Origin: Phycisphaerales bacterium
GTDB taxonomy: Bacteria; Planctomycetota; Phycisphaerae; Phycisphaerales; UBA1924
Direction: 5' to 3'
Assembly: GCA_016709445.1 (NCBI GenBank)
Contig: JADJMV010000001.1
Coordinates: 1-64,000 of the forward strand
DNA length: 64,000 nucleotides
This document shows, in pieces, positions 18,432 through 28,198 of the stretch. Below the pieces are notes generated by a model. It was not told where the DNA came from. It saw nothing but the letters and a program-made list of their open reading frames with translations, and ran no database searches. Each line of letters begins with the position of its first letter. Within the stretch, counting starts at the first letter, position 1. Both the position numbers and the translations under genes were made by a program.

Positions 18432-18455
18432 TGCCCGTGCCGAGCCACGGGCATG
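18432..18455. repeat. Hairpin element ATGCCCGTG / CACGGGCAT
   Basis: 9-bp perfect arms with a 6-nt loop (CCGAGC). It shares the ATGCCCG...CGGGCAT core with the hairpin 38 bases upstream, suggesting one dispersed palindromic family. It may also separate the convergent transcripts. Confidence 0.6.
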
Positions 18456-18476
18456 CCACGCGTCCCACACTGCGAT

Positions 18477-19243
18477 TCAGCCCAGCGGCTTGCTCAGGAT
18501 GCAGCTCCGGTAGTTGGTGTAGGGCCACTGCCAGTGCTCGACGAAGCGGTAGCCGCGTTTCTCGTAGTAGGCGCGGAGGTTGGTGTCGGGCTCGGCCATG
18601 CTGAGGCGAGATTGGTCGAGCCGAGTTCGCGGGCGCGTTCCTCGCAGCGTTCGAGCAGGAGGCGGCCGATGCCGAGGCCCTGGAGGCCGGGCTCGACGCC
18701 GAACATGGCGAAGTGGGAGACTCCGGGGCGGAGGAAGAAGTCGGGGAAGGCGACGCGCTCGTGCTCGTTGAGGAGGATGATGCCGACGATGCGGGGCCGG
18801 GCGGGGGCGGCGCCTGCTCCCGGTGTTGCGGCGGCATCGGCCGTGTCATCGGGCGCGGGAGCCTCGTCGTCGAGCAGGGCCAGGTAGCACTCGCTGTTGA
18901 GGACGCGGTCGAGGGTGGCCTTGTCGTCCTGGCGTCCCGCGAGCGGGCGGAGGCCCATGACCATCTGTGGCTCGTAAGCGCGGTGGAGGAGCCCGGTGAT
19001 CTCGGTGACCGAGTCGTCGATGAGGAACCGGCGGATGGCCACGCGGGGCTGGGCCACGGGCGCGGCCGACTTGTCGGCCTCGTGGGCGGCGGCCTGGCCG
19101 GCGACGGGTTGGACGGTGCTCGGGCTGATGGATCGTTTCGTCAAAGTGGTGGCGCCCCATGGCTCGGAACGCAGAGTGTAGTATTCGCGTTCGGCCCGCG
19201 CCGATTTCGTTGACGGCGGCCGTCCGGAGCCCGATCGCGCCAT
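18477..19243 (-). pseudogene. GNAT-family N-acetyltransferase, frameshifted
   Basis: The GNAT core is clear: IVGIILLNEHERVAFPDFF, then GVEPGLQGLGIGRLLLERCE, which is the acetyl-CoA binding loop (Q/R-x-x-G-x-G/A). After ARELGSTNL the frame goes wrong. Restoring one base near 18607-18612 gives a natural ending (NLRAYYEKRGYRFVEHWQW, then YTNYRSCILSKPLG) with a stop at 18477. The start is uncertain: ATG at 19243, which overlaps the divergent gene, or TTG at 19144, which lies just before TKRSISPST. An Ala/Pro insertion (APAPDDTADAAATPGAGAAP) interrupts the core. Substrate unknown. Confidence 0.72.
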
Positions 19244-19748
19244 GCACGAGCGTCCGAGCCCTCCCATCTGCGCCGCATGCGGGTACGACCTCTCCGGGAC
19301 GCCCGTTGTTGACTACCGGTTCACATGCCCCGAGTGCGGCGGGCAGGATGTGCGGGTGCGCAGGTGGTTTGACCCGCGCTTGAGGGCCCGCTGGGCCTGG
19401 GTCTACCTCGCGCTCGCTGCGGCGGGGATCGGGCCGCCGACGCTGGCCGCGTGCCTGCTCACGGGGCGTTGGGGCTCTTGGCTGTCGCTGGCGCTGCTGG
19501 CTTCGCCGCCGCTTCTGCTGCTCGGGGCGGTGCTGGCCTCGTGGCGGCCGAACCGGGTGGTGGGGCTGACGATTCTGGGGCTGGCGGAGGCGGGCGCGGT
19601 GGTGCTGGGCGCGCTGGCGATGCTCGCGCTTCGGATCCCCGAGCCCTTTCATCTGCTGGCGCTGGCCCCGCTGGCTGCGAGCTACTACGTGCTTCCCGCA
19701 CCGATCGGCGTGCTCTTGGCGCGGACGATGCTGGATACGACGAACTAG
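19242..19748 (+). CDS. Zinc-ribbon integral membrane protein
   Basis: 168 residues. The N-terminus carries a CxxC...CxxC zinc ribbon (Cys10, Cys13, Cys29, Cys32; CAACGYDLSGTP and CPECGG), followed by a basic stretch and about four transmembrane helices. This architecture, with the CGYDL signature, is common among uncharacterised planctomycete membrane proteins. No enzymatic motif is visible. Its ATG overlaps the possible ATG of the divergent GNAT gene by two bases, so one of the two starts may be wrong. Confidence 0.75.
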   Translation: MHERPSPPICAACGYDLSGTPVVDYRFTCPECGGQDVRVRRWFDPRLRARWAWVYLALAAAGIGPPTLAACLLTGRWGSWLSLALLASPPLLLLGAVLASWRPNRVVGLTILGLAEAGAVVLGALAMLALRIPEPFHLLALAPLAASYYVLPAPIGVLLARTMLDTTN

Positions 19749-19768
19749 GGCGTGGGGCGCAACAAAGT

Positions 19769-19799
19769 GCCCGACCGGGTCCCGGGGACCCGGTCGGGC
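19769..19799. terminator. Bidirectional terminator-like hairpin
   Basis: GCCCGACCGGGTCC and its exact complement form a 14-bp stem with a 3-nt loop, midway between convergent genes ending at 19748 and 19829. TTCGTGCGTTT follows on the plus side and ACTTTGTT on the minus side, so a role on both strands is plausible. Confidence 0.75.
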
Positions 19800-19828
19800 T
19801 TCGTGCGTTTGGAGAGGCCGAGTTGGAC

Positions 19829-20533
19829 TCAGCGTCGGCGGCGTCGCATCGCGAGCGCCCCGATCGGGAGCAGGGCGAGGCCGCCCGGGGTGGGGACGGC
19901 AGTCAGCGAGAGGTCGTCGTAGTACACCGCCACGCTGTGGGGGGCGTAGAGGTCGACGTTCTGCAGCTCGATGATGCCGCCGGTGTAGGCGTTCCATGCG
20001 CCGCTGGCGACCATGGCGCCTCCGTAGTAGCTCTCCATGTAGTTATTGTCGAGGTCGATCATGGTGCTGATCTCGACCCACTGATCGTACAGGATTGGCG
20101 TGGCCATATCGCCGTTGACGTCGTGGATGTTCTCATTCACCATCCCCGTCGTCGGGTCCATGTGCATCTCCACGCCCCAGTCGTAGGGGCCGCCATGGTT
20201 GTACTGATTGTTGAGAATGAAATAGGTCAGCGCGTCGAGGTTGGACGGGATGTACTGCTGCGCCGTGAAGTTCCACACGCCCGAGGTGTAGCCGCTGAAG
20301 GGGTGGATCGCATCGCTGGTGCCGGAGACCGTGATCGAGTTGGGGCCGGAGAGCGACATCGCGTCTGTCGCGGTGCCCGCGGCGGCCTGGGAGTCGTCCC
20401 ACCCGGTCCACCCTCCGACACCGAAGAGCTGCTGGCCGTTGGAATAGCTGTCGAAGTTGTCGCTCCATTGGGCGCTCGCCCCGGCTGCGGCCAGGAGCAG
20501 GATCGCCCCGGCGCCCATGTAATTCTTCTTCAT
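19829..20533 (-). CDS. Secreted protein with PEP-CTERM-like C-terminus
   Basis: 234 residues. It has a Sec signal peptide (cleavage near ASA-QW, residue 21) and a mature part beginning WSDNFDSY. A beta-rich body with Trp/Tyr/Asn-rich strands resembles a concanavalin-like or choice-of-anchor extracellular module. The C-terminus VPTPGGLALLPIGALAMRRR, ending in five Arg, is a PEP-CTERM-like sorting tail: short motif, hydrophobic helix, basic end. It would be cleaved and anchored by an exosortase/archaeosortase-like system encoded elsewhere. Function unknown; no active-site motif. It is transcribed towards the terminator hairpin at 19769-19799. Confidence 0.82.
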   Translation of the reverse strand: MKKNYMGAGAILLLAAAGASAQWSDNFDSYSNGQQLFGVGGWTGWDDSQAAAGTATDAMSLSGPNSITVSGTSDAIHPFSGYTSGVWNFTAQQYIPSNLDALTYFILNNQYNHGGPYDWGVEMHMDPTTGMVNENIHDVNGDMATPILYDQWVEISTMIDLDNNYMESYYGGAMVASGAWNAYTGGIIELQNVDLYAPHSVAVYYDDLSLTAVPTPGGLALLPIGALAMRRRRR

Positions 20534-20816
20534 CTCTCTGTTCTCCTCGTGCGGATGTTCGGTGGCCCCGTCGCGACGCCGCGAACCCCGGGACCGCCCT
20601 TGTGTTGCGAGGACACCGACAGCGAAGCTCTCGGCGAGATCCGCCGCAACGAGTCGGGATTACCAGATAAGGATTCGGCGGTCAAGTTCGAATCCTGAGA
20701 ATGCGCCTCTGCGGGGGGCGATGCGCGAAACACAGGCGGGACGCCGTCAATTCCCCGGGGACGTGGGCCGGATCGAGGGTGGCGGGTGCCGAGCAGCTCC
20801 GTGATGCGGGAGCGCC

Positions 20817-23729
20817 CTACAGCCGGTTGGATCGTCGGGGCGCCTGGGTCTTGAGCAGCAGGCGCGGGTTGACGAACTCGAAGTCGTCGAGGTCGGTGCC
20901 GGGGCGGTTCATGGACTGGATCTCGATGACGTTCTCGCCCTCGCGGAGGAGTCGGAGGGGGAATCTGGCGACGAACTCGCCGAAGCTGCCGTCCTCGGGG
21001 AGTCGGCGAGGGGCTCGGTGATGACCACGCCGTTGATGATGATCCGGTTGGGGTTCTGGGCGCCGCGGACGAAGAGGGAGAGCTCGGCGACGACCACCGG
21101 CGGGGTGAGCTGGGATCGTTCGAGCTCGATCACGGCCTGGTAGGTCCGCCCCTGGCTGCTGACCTGGAACTGGCTGTTGATGCGCCCGGTGAAGCGGTCG
21201 TCGCCGAGGTGGTGGACGCGGGGCTCGGCGTCGAGCGCGATGTCGAGGTTGTCCGCGGGCTGGAGTCGGAATTCGACGCGGACGCCGTCGCCGATCTCCG
21301 CGGCTGCGACGTTGACGGCGGCGGGGATGTATCCGTCGGCTGAAGCGGTGAGTGCGGCGAAGGTGGGGAGTTGGGCCGGCGCGAGGGCGAAGCGGCCGGC
21401 CTCGTCGACCTTGGTGGCGCGGATGGTGTCGCCGTCGCCATCGAGCCGGACGCTGGCGCCGGCGATGGGCTGATCGGTCTTGGCGTCGAGCACGACACCG
21501 GAGATGAGACGGGCGACGGGGAGTGTCGGGGCGGCGGCGGCGAGATCGAGTTGGGGAAGCGCGAGGGAGCGAGGGCGGCGGGGTGGACTCGTGGACTTGG
21601 GGGATCGAGACGGCGACCCGCTCCACGGAGCGCCCGGCGATCGGGACCTCCAGACCCTTGGGTCGCGGCGCCTCGGAGCGGGGTGGGGCGGCGTCGGCGC
21701 CGGTTGCGAGCCGCGATGGGTGGGGCGCGTCCGCCGCGGGCTCGGTCTGGGCGGGCGCCGCTCCCATCGGGCCCGTCGGAAGGTTGGGCGCGGCGAACGC
21801 GACTGGGCCGGGGGCATTGGTCGGCGGGGAGAGTCCGCCGGGAGATTGCTCGGGCTCGACCTCGCGCGGTCGATCGAGGCTGGCGACGGCCGCAGGCGCC
21901 GAGTCGATGGCGCCTTGCGTGATGGCTCGTCGGGCCGGACCGGTGCCGGGGGTGGGCGGTTCGGGTGTCGGATTGAGGCGGGCCTCGCGCGAGCTTGGTT
22001 CGGCGCTCGCGCTCGCGGCATCGGTGGGAAGCTGGGTGGTGGGTCGCGTGATTGCGTTCGGGTCCACGGCGAGTGTGGTGACGGCGCCCGTCTCGCGCGG
22101 CGCGGATGCGGTTGGCAGTTCGGCGGCGACAGTGGGCTGCGCGTCGGACTCTGCCGGGGAGAGCATTGCCACTCCCGGCGCCGGGGCGTCGGGATGGACT
22201 TGCGGCCCGTCGGAGGCGAGGAACGCCGAACGGGACGAGTCCTCGTGGGATTGCTGGGCCGCCTCGACGGGGAGGTTCGGAGACTCGGTCCGCGGCGCGG
22301 CCGCCATCGCGGTGACTCGCGGCTGCTCGGATGCGGGGCTGACCTCGGTCGGCTGTGGCAGTGTGGCGGGGGCGTGGGCCTCGGTGGCGGCGAAGCGGTC
22401 CTGCGTGGGCGAGGGAGCGGGAGCGGGTTGCACCGACGGGCTTTCCGGGGAGGGCGCCTCGCGCGATTCGAGGGTTGGGGCCCGGAGCTGGGCGGTGACG
22501 GCCGAGGCGGCGGCGTTGGTGGTAAGTATGACGCGGGTGCCCTCGTCTGCTTCGAGGCCGGGGAGTGCGGCTTCGACGCGCCAGATGGTGAAGAGCAGGG
22601 CCAGCACGGCGTGGATGGCGGCGGAGGCGAGCAGGCACCGGGCCATGAGACCGAGCGTGCCCCAGCGCTTCTGCCACTGCTCGCGCGAGGCGAGCCTGTG
22701 CAAGCCGGCGAAGAGGAGCACGAGCGCGAGGGCGGCGAGCAGCCAGGGGAGCACGCGGAGCAGCTCGCGTCCCAGACCGAACGAGGGCCAACGCGAGCGG
22801 ACGGTTCGGTAGACCTCGCGGGCGGTGGTCTCGCGGTAGCCGTCGGCGGCGTCGGTCCGGAAGCGGAGTCGGAAGCCCGCGAGGCCGAGGGCGGGGTCGG
22901 TCTCATTGCCTGCGGAATTGACCTCTTCGCCGAGCGATTCGGGCTGGCCGGGGACTCCGGCGACGACCCGGGCGCGGTAGAGATCGAGCGCGCCCGCGCC
23001 GCCGGGCCGGTCGGACGCGAAGTAGAGGAAATCGCCGGCGGGGCTGAAGGCGGGTGCGCACTCCTGGGCTTCGGAATTGAGGTCGTGCTCGATCGGCTGC
23101 GTGGGCGCACCGTTCTGCAGCGCGAAGAGGACGAGATCGGCGGGGGCGTGCGCCTGGGTGCGGCGCGCGAATGCCAGGCACGAACCATCGGGCGAGAGCG
23201 AGGGTGAAAGCTCGTCGCCGGGGGTCTGCAGGTCGGGATCGGACCCCACTCGGACGGCGGGCCCCCAGGAGCCATCGACGGCCGGGGCTCGCCAGAGGTC
23301 GAAGCCCCCCGCGCCGCCGGCGCGGTCGCTGGCGAACCAGAGCCAGAGCCCGTCGGGGCTGTAGGCCGGGGTGGTGTCCTGATCGATGGAGTTCGAGAGC
23401 GCGAGACGGCGCGATGACCAGCCCTGGGGCGACTCGATGGCTTCGAACAGGTCGAGGTCTCCGCCGGGGCCGGGTGCGGCGAAGGCGAACCGATGCCCGC
23501 CTGGGGCAAATGACCCGCCGACGGCGTCCGGGGGCACGAGCGCGGGGTCGACCGGTTCGGGGGGCTGCCAGAGGATGTCGCGGGGCCGGGCCTCGTCGGC
23601 GGGGCGTTCGATTCGCGCGTCGTCGGTGAGGACCTCTTGCCGGCTCGCGCCCACCCACCACGCGGCGGCGCCCAGCCCCCCGGCGAGCACGGCTGCGGTC
23701 AGGAAGATGAGCCCGGCTCGGCTCCGCAT
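20817..23729 (-). pseudogene. TonB-shaped membrane protein with PD40 repeats, doubly frameshifted
   Basis: 970 residues once two opposite single-base errors are allowed. In order: a signal anchor (MRSRAGLIFLTAAVLAGG), then WD40-like PD40 blades (AYSPDGLWLWFASDRAGG, SPSLSPDGSCLAF, AFSPAGDFLYFASDRPGG). Two transmembrane helices follow (LLRVLPWLLAALALVLLFAG, MARCLLASAAIHAVLALLF). After these comes a Pro/Ala/Ser/Thr-rich linker of about 300 residues, then a carboxypeptidase-regulatory-like beta domain (SGVVLDAKTDQPIAGASVRL) and a final beta domain ending NPRLLLKTQ. The frame changes by +1 at about 21563-21590 and returns at the GGGG run 20997-21000. Helix, long Pro-rich linker and small C-terminal domain mimic TonB, and the gene is last of an ExbB/ExbD operon. 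Confidence 0.72.
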
Positions 23730-23755
23730 AGTGGGTCGCGCTCCGCGTCGCCGCG

Positions 23756-24169
23756 TCAGGGCAGCGGGACGGTATCGAGGAAGGGCTCGGCCACACCGGC
23801 GGCCTTGCAGATGTCCAGCACGCGTGCCACGGCGCCGTAGCTCGCGGTGCGGTCGCCGCGGACTGTGACCCGCTGCTTGGCGTTGGCCTTGACTGCGTCG
23901 GTGACCATGGCGCGGAGCTGTTCGAGCGTCGTGACATTCCCGGCGACGACGACGGTTCCGTCGCCGTTGACGTTGACGACGAGATCCCGGAGCGCGAGCG
24001 TGATGGGCGCGCTGCTCTCGGCCTCCGGGAGGGCGATCCGCATCTCGCGCTCGATCTGGTGGAAGGTCGTCGTGACGAGGAAGAAGATCAGCAGCAGGAA
24101 GACCATGTCGATGATCGGCGTGAGGTCGATGCCGGCCGAGACGGAGAGTTCTTCGCTTTTGATCAGCAT
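23756..24169 (-). CDS. exbD: ExbD/TolR-family biopolymer transport protein
   Basis: 137 residues from the ATG at 24169. It has a single N-terminal transmembrane helix with the essential proton-path aspartate (Asp21) in DLTPIIDMVFLLLIFFLV, followed by the periplasmic domain (LRDLVVNVNGDGTVVVAG, RVTVRGDRTASYGAVARVLD). With the ExbB homologue 11 bases upstream it forms the proton-driven motor that energises a TonB- or TolA-like protein. Assignment to ExbD versus TolR is not decided by sequence alone. Confidence 0.92.
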   Translation of the reverse strand: MLIKSEELSVSAGIDLTPIIDMVFLLLIFFLVTTTFHQIEREMRIALPEAESSAPITLALRDLVVNVNGDGTVVVAGNVTTLEQLRAMVTDAVKANAKQRVTVRGDRTASYGAVARVLDICKAAGVAEPFLDTVPLP

Positions 24170-24180
24170 GCGTGGCTCCG

Positions 24181-24903
24181 TCAGGCGGCCGAGTGTGCGG
24201 CGGGGGCGGGCGGGGCCACAATGGTCGCGGGCTTCTGGGCGTGGCGCCCGACGAACCAGACCGCGAGCCGATCGAGCTCGTGGGCCATGTGCTCGACGCG
24301 ACCGGCGAGGAAGTGGAAGGCGACGAGGGTCGGCATGGCGACGAGCAGGCCGGCGGCGGTGGTGATCATGGCCTCGTAGATGCCCCTGGCGAGCAGCTCG
24401 GCCTTGCCCAGGGCGTCGGCGGAGAGGGCGACCGTCTGGAAGGCCCTGATCATGCCGAAGATCGTGCCGGTGAGGCCGAGCAGCGGCGAGAGCGCGGTGA
24501 TGACGACCAGCACGCGGAGGCGGCGTCGCATGGTGTAGACCTCGTGCTCGCCCTCGGCGCCGATGTGCTTCTCGACGACGCCGACGTCGTGGCCGAGCTT
24601 CTCCATCCCCGCCCCGAGCATGCGGCCCGCCGGGCTGCGCTCGGCGTCGCGGAACTCTTCGGCGCTCCGTCCCTCCGCGATTGCTGCATCGCAGCGGTCG
24701 GCGATGCCGGCGGGGATGATCCGGGCGCGGCGGAGCACGATCAGCCGTTCGCACACGACTGCGATCGCGGCGAGGGAGCAGAGGGCGATCGGGATCATCA
24801 TGATCCCGCCCTTCTCGACGAAGTCCCAGACGGATTGGACCGCGACGTCGGCGGACGCGGGTGAACTCTGGGCGAGAACCGATAGCGGTTGGGGCACGCT
24901 CAC
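24181..24903 (-). CDS. exbB: MotA/TolQ/ExbB proton channel family protein
   Basis: 240 residues from a GTG at 24903. Three transmembrane helices in the usual places: GGIMMIPIALCSLAAIAVVC, then after a cytoplasmic domain VLVVITALSPLLGLTGTIFG and MITTAAGLLVAMPTLVAFHF. The TGT and TTAAGLL positions match the conserved ExbB/TolQ core. The order TPR protein, ExbB, ExbD, long periplasmic protein, with gaps of 6, 11 and 26 bases, points to one operon. A non-conserved Ala/Pro tail ends the protein. Confidence 0.93.
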   Translation of the reverse strand: MSVPQPLSVLAQSSPASADVAVQSVWDFVEKGGIMMIPIALCSLAAIAVVCERLIVLRRARIIPAGIADRCDAAIAEGRSAEEFRDAERSPAGRMLGAGMEKLGHDVGVVEKHIGAEGEHEVYTMRRRLRVLVVITALSPLLGLTGTIFGMIRAFQTVALSADALGKAELLARGIYEAMITTAAGLLVAMPTLVAFHFLAGRVEHMAHELDRLAVWFVGRHAQKPATIVAPPAPAAHSAA

Positions 24904-24909
24904 TCTCCT

Positions 24910-27900
24910 CTACTCGCGGCCTTCCTCGCTCGCGAGCCTGCCGAGGCGTTCGCGGGCGAGCGGGCCCCAGTCGGACTCCGGGAATCGCTCGAGCGTTTCG
25001 CGGTATTGCTGCCGCGCCTCGCCAAACTTGCGCAGCTGCTCGAACGCCCGGCCGGCCTCGTACAGCGCGGCCGCGCTCCATTCGGGGTATTGGTACAGGA
25101 TGTCGACGCGGAGCAGCTCGCGGACGGCCTCCTCGTGCCGGCCCTCGGCGAACAGGCACTCCCCGATCTGGAATTGTGCTCTCGCGGCGGTCGGGCCCTG
25201 GTGGGCGGCGACGACCTTGGCGTAGGCCTCCCGGGCCTTGGCGGTGTCGCCCTCGTGCTCGAGGGCCCAGGCTCGGCCGAACTGGGCCTCGTACGCGAAG
25301 GGCGAGTCGGCGTGATCGGCGAGGTATTGCTCGAACGCCTCCCGACTCTTCGCCCATGCGCCCGAGCGTCCGAGCGCATCGCCAAGGCGGAGGAGCGCTG
25401 CGCCTTGTGTTTCGTCGGATGGGCTCTCCGCCGCGCGCCGGTAGGCGTCGGCGGCCTCGCTCGGGCGGGCGGTGGCGACATAGGCGTCGCCGAGGAGGAT
25501 GTTGGCGGGGGGGGCGAGCGTGCTCTTGGGGTATTGCTCGTCGAAGTGCTGGAGGCGTTCGATGACGTCTGCGTGGCGTCCGAGGGCGCTGTCCATGGCC
25601 GCGTGGCGGTAGGTGAGCTGCTCCTGCATGGCCGGTTCGACGATCGCCGGTTGGGTCTCCATGAGTTTGGCGGCGCGGTCGAGGGGCTGGGCGGCGTCGG
25701 CGGCGCGTCCGGCGTCGAGGGCGATCGATGCCGATTCGAGGGCCGCGTAGACGGCGTAGCGGTCCTGGCGGTCCTCGGCGAGGATCGCGTCGAGGGTGCG
25801 GGCGGCGGAGGCATCGTCGCCCTGGCGCCGGGCGCACCACGCTCGCTCGAACAGCGTATCGCGCCGGACGTCGTCGCTCAGGCCGCCGGCATTGATCGCC
25901 TCGTCCATGGCCTTGAGTGCGGGCGCGTATTCACCCCGCCGCGCGGCCGCGATAGCTCCGTAGGCGCGGAGATCGGGGTCGTGCGAACCCTTGGCGAGTT
26001 GCTCGGGGGTCTGGTAGTCGCCGGCGGCGAGGGCCGCCCGGGCCTGGTCGCGGAGCGCATCGGGCCGGACCTCTTCGCTGGCGTTCGCGGCCCGCTGATA
26101 CCACGAGGCGGCGGCTGCGGGGTCACCACGGCGTTCGGCGATGCCGCCGAGCTGGCGCATCGCGTAGCCCGCGAAGCGGGAGTCTGGCGCATCGGCGAGG
26201 AGCGATTCGAACATGGGGCCGGCCTGCTCGTCGTGTCCGGCGAGGAGCTTGGCTTGCGCGAGTTCGAACTTGGCCTGGGCCCCCACCTCGCCGGCGGAGT
26301 CCCCGGCCGCCGCCCTCTCAAACCATCCCGAGGCTTCGTCGCTCTTGCCCTGGCGCGCAAGCGCGAGGGCGAGCCGGAGCTGGGCTGCATCGGGCGGGGT
26401 TGCGCCGCGCTCGATGGCAGAACGGAACCATCGCTCGGCGGCCGGCCAGTCTTCGTCCCTGAAGGCCGCGTCGCCGAGAACGATGAGCCCCTGCACGAAC
26501 CGGGGATCGATCGCCGTGCCGCCGAGGAGAGGCTCGGCGATTCGTTCGGCCTCTTCGCGCTGATCCAGCGCGGCGAGGCAGAGGGCGAGGCGGTAGCGGG
26601 CCCGGTCGGCGGCGGGGTGATCCGGGTGGGCGCGCATCCACTGGCGCAGGAGATCGACGGCCTGCTTGTTTCGCCCACGGGTGGCCTCGACCTCCGCGAG
26701 CACGAGCGCGGCTTCCGGGCCTTCGGGCGCATCGGAGGCTATTTCGGAGGCTTGGGTGAATGCCTCGTCGGCGTGGCCAGCGCCGAGCAGCGTGACGGCG
26801 GCGGCGAGCTGCGCAGTCGGCGCGAGCTTCGCCGTTGGAAGCTCGCTGGCAATCCGCTGAAAGACCTCGACGGCCCGCTCGGGCTCTCCGAGCTGGCTCA
26901 GGGCGACTCCCAGGTCGTAGAGCATCTCGGGCTTGAGTGGGGAGTCGGGGAACTGCTTCAGCGCGCTCTCGAGTCGAGCGGCGGCGGCCTTTGCCTTGCC
27001 TTCTCGGAGCAGGGACTTGGCAAACCAGTAGGCGGCGCGGCCGGCGGAAGCGGGGTCTCCGTTGGGCGATTGCTTGCCCAGTGCGTCACGGCCCGCGGCG
27101 TAGTCTCCGGTTTCGATCAGCGCGATGCCCAACTCCAGCCCGGCCTCCTGGGACGAGTCGGAATCGGGGTATCGATCCATGAGGTCTCGCAGGATGGTGG
27201 CCGCCTTCGACGCCTGTCCCTCACTCCGAAGCGATCTCGCTGCGCCGAGCATCGCGGGGGGCGACCACCGGGGATCTTGGAGACTGATGAGACCCTGGTA
27301 CCGGTCCGCGGCCTCGGCGGGCCTGCCCAATCTCTCGAGCACCGCCGCGAGCGAGAGGGCGGCGCTGCGGCCGATCTCGTCGTCGCGCTTCGCGAGCCGG
27401 CTGAGAGAATTGGCGGCGGCCTCATCGTCACCGAGCATGCTCTGGGAGAGCGCGGCAAAGAGCCTTGCCCGCCCGAGATCACCGGCGGCCAGCCGCTCGT
27501 CGTCCTCGAGTTCCTGCTCGCGGGCCACTGTCTGGCGGTGGTCGCCCAGCCGGTGGAGGCACTCGATCCAGAGCCCGGCAGCCTCGTCGGCTCGCGCATG
27601 GTCGGGGTTTCGACGCACCAGGCGGCCCAGGATGCGCGACGCCTCGCCGAAATCCTGTTTGGCATAGACGAGCTGACCCTGGAGGAGACCGGCCTCGAAC
27701 TGGAACGCGAAACCATCTGGCGGACGGAGCGAGGTCAGGAGGGCGAGCGCATCGTCGGGCTTCCCGAGTTGGCTCAACGCCACGGCGAGCCCGTACCGGG
27801 CGGTGGCATCCTCGACGCCGGTTGGATCGGACGCGAGGAACGCTTGGTACTCGGCGGCCGCCTGCTCGTAGAGGCCCCGGTTGAGCAGCCCGTTGGCGGT

Positions 27901-28029
27901 GTAGTAGGAGCGCAGCGCTTCATCTTGGGCGCGAGCCGGGGCGCAGATGCCGAGCAGAATGCTGACAGCCGCCAGCATCGCCCGGGCCGACGCGCGCAAC
28001 TCCCCTCCGTCTGCGCTGCAAGCCATCAA
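24910..28029 (-). CDS. Large periplasmic TPR-repeat protein
   Basis: 1039 residues, with a Sec signal peptide whose hydrophobic core is MLAAVSILLGICAPARA. That Met (27978) is an alternative start to the one at 28029. The rest is a solenoid of about twenty or more TPR-like helical pairs (for example NRGLYEQAAAEYQAFLASDP and RGDDASAARTLDAILAEDRQ, GDTAKAREAYAKVVAAHQG). It resembles YbgF/CpoB-type or outer-membrane assembly scaffolds that accompany Tol/Exb motors. It is the first gene of the ExbB/ExbD operon, so it probably works in the periplasm with that motor. No enzymatic motif. Confidence 0.85.
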   Translation of the reverse strand: MMACSADGGELRASARAMLAAVSILLGICAPARAQDEALRSYYTANGLLNRGLYEQAAAEYQAFLASDPTGVEDATARYGLAVALSQLGKPDDALALLTSLRPPDGFAFQFEAGLLQGQLVYAKQDFGEASRILGRLVRRNPDHARADEAAGLWIECLHRLGDHRQTVAREQELEDDERLAAGDLGRARLFAALSQSMLGDDEAAANSLSRLAKRDDEIGRSAALSLAAVLERLGRPAEAADRYQGLISLQDPRWSPPAMLGAARSLRSEGQASKAATILRDLMDRYPDSDSSQEAGLELGIALIETGDYAAGRDALGKQSPNGDPASAGRAAYWFAKSLLREGKAKAAAARLESALKQFPDSPLKPEMLYDLGVALSQLGEPERAVEVFQRIASELPTAKLAPTAQLAAAVTLLGAGHADEAFTQASEIASDAPEGPEAALVLAEVEATRGRNKQAVDLLRQWMRAHPDHPAADRARYRLALCLAALDQREEAERIAEPLLGGTAIDPRFVQGLIVLGDAAFRDEDWPAAERWFRSAIERGATPPDAAQLRLALALARQGKSDEASGWFERAAAGDSAGEVGAQAKFELAQAKLLAGHDEQAGPMFESLLADAPDSRFAGYAMRQLGGIAERRGDPAAAASWYQRAANASEEVRPDALRDQARAALAAGDYQTPEQLAKGSHDPDLRAYGAIAAARRGEYAPALKAMDEAINAGGLSDDVRRDTLFERAWCARRQGDDASAARTLDAILAEDRQDRYAVYAALESASIALDAGRAADAAQPLDRAAKLMETQPAIVEPAMQEQLTYRHAAMDSALGRHADVIERLQHFDEQYPKSTLAPPANILLGDAYVATARPSEAADAYRRAAESPSDETQGAALLRLGDALGRSGAWAKSREAFEQYLADHADSPFAYEAQFGRAWALEHEGDTAKAREAYAKVVAAHQGPTAARAQFQIGECLFAEGRHEEAVRELLRVDILYQYPEWSAAALYEAGRAFEQLRKFGEARQQYRETLERFPESDWGPLARERLGRLASEEGRE

Positions 28030-28198
28030 GCCTCCTCATCTGGGGCCATGCGGGGACCGCTTTCACAAGGAGTCTCATGGGGGATCGTCCCGTCGCCGTT
28101 TCATTATGGATTCGAGCGGCGCAGCGGGTTCGGGGCTGCGGGGGCCGGGTTCCGGAGCGGCTGGCGTGGGGGCGGGGCTTGGGGCTCTAGAGTGGATC

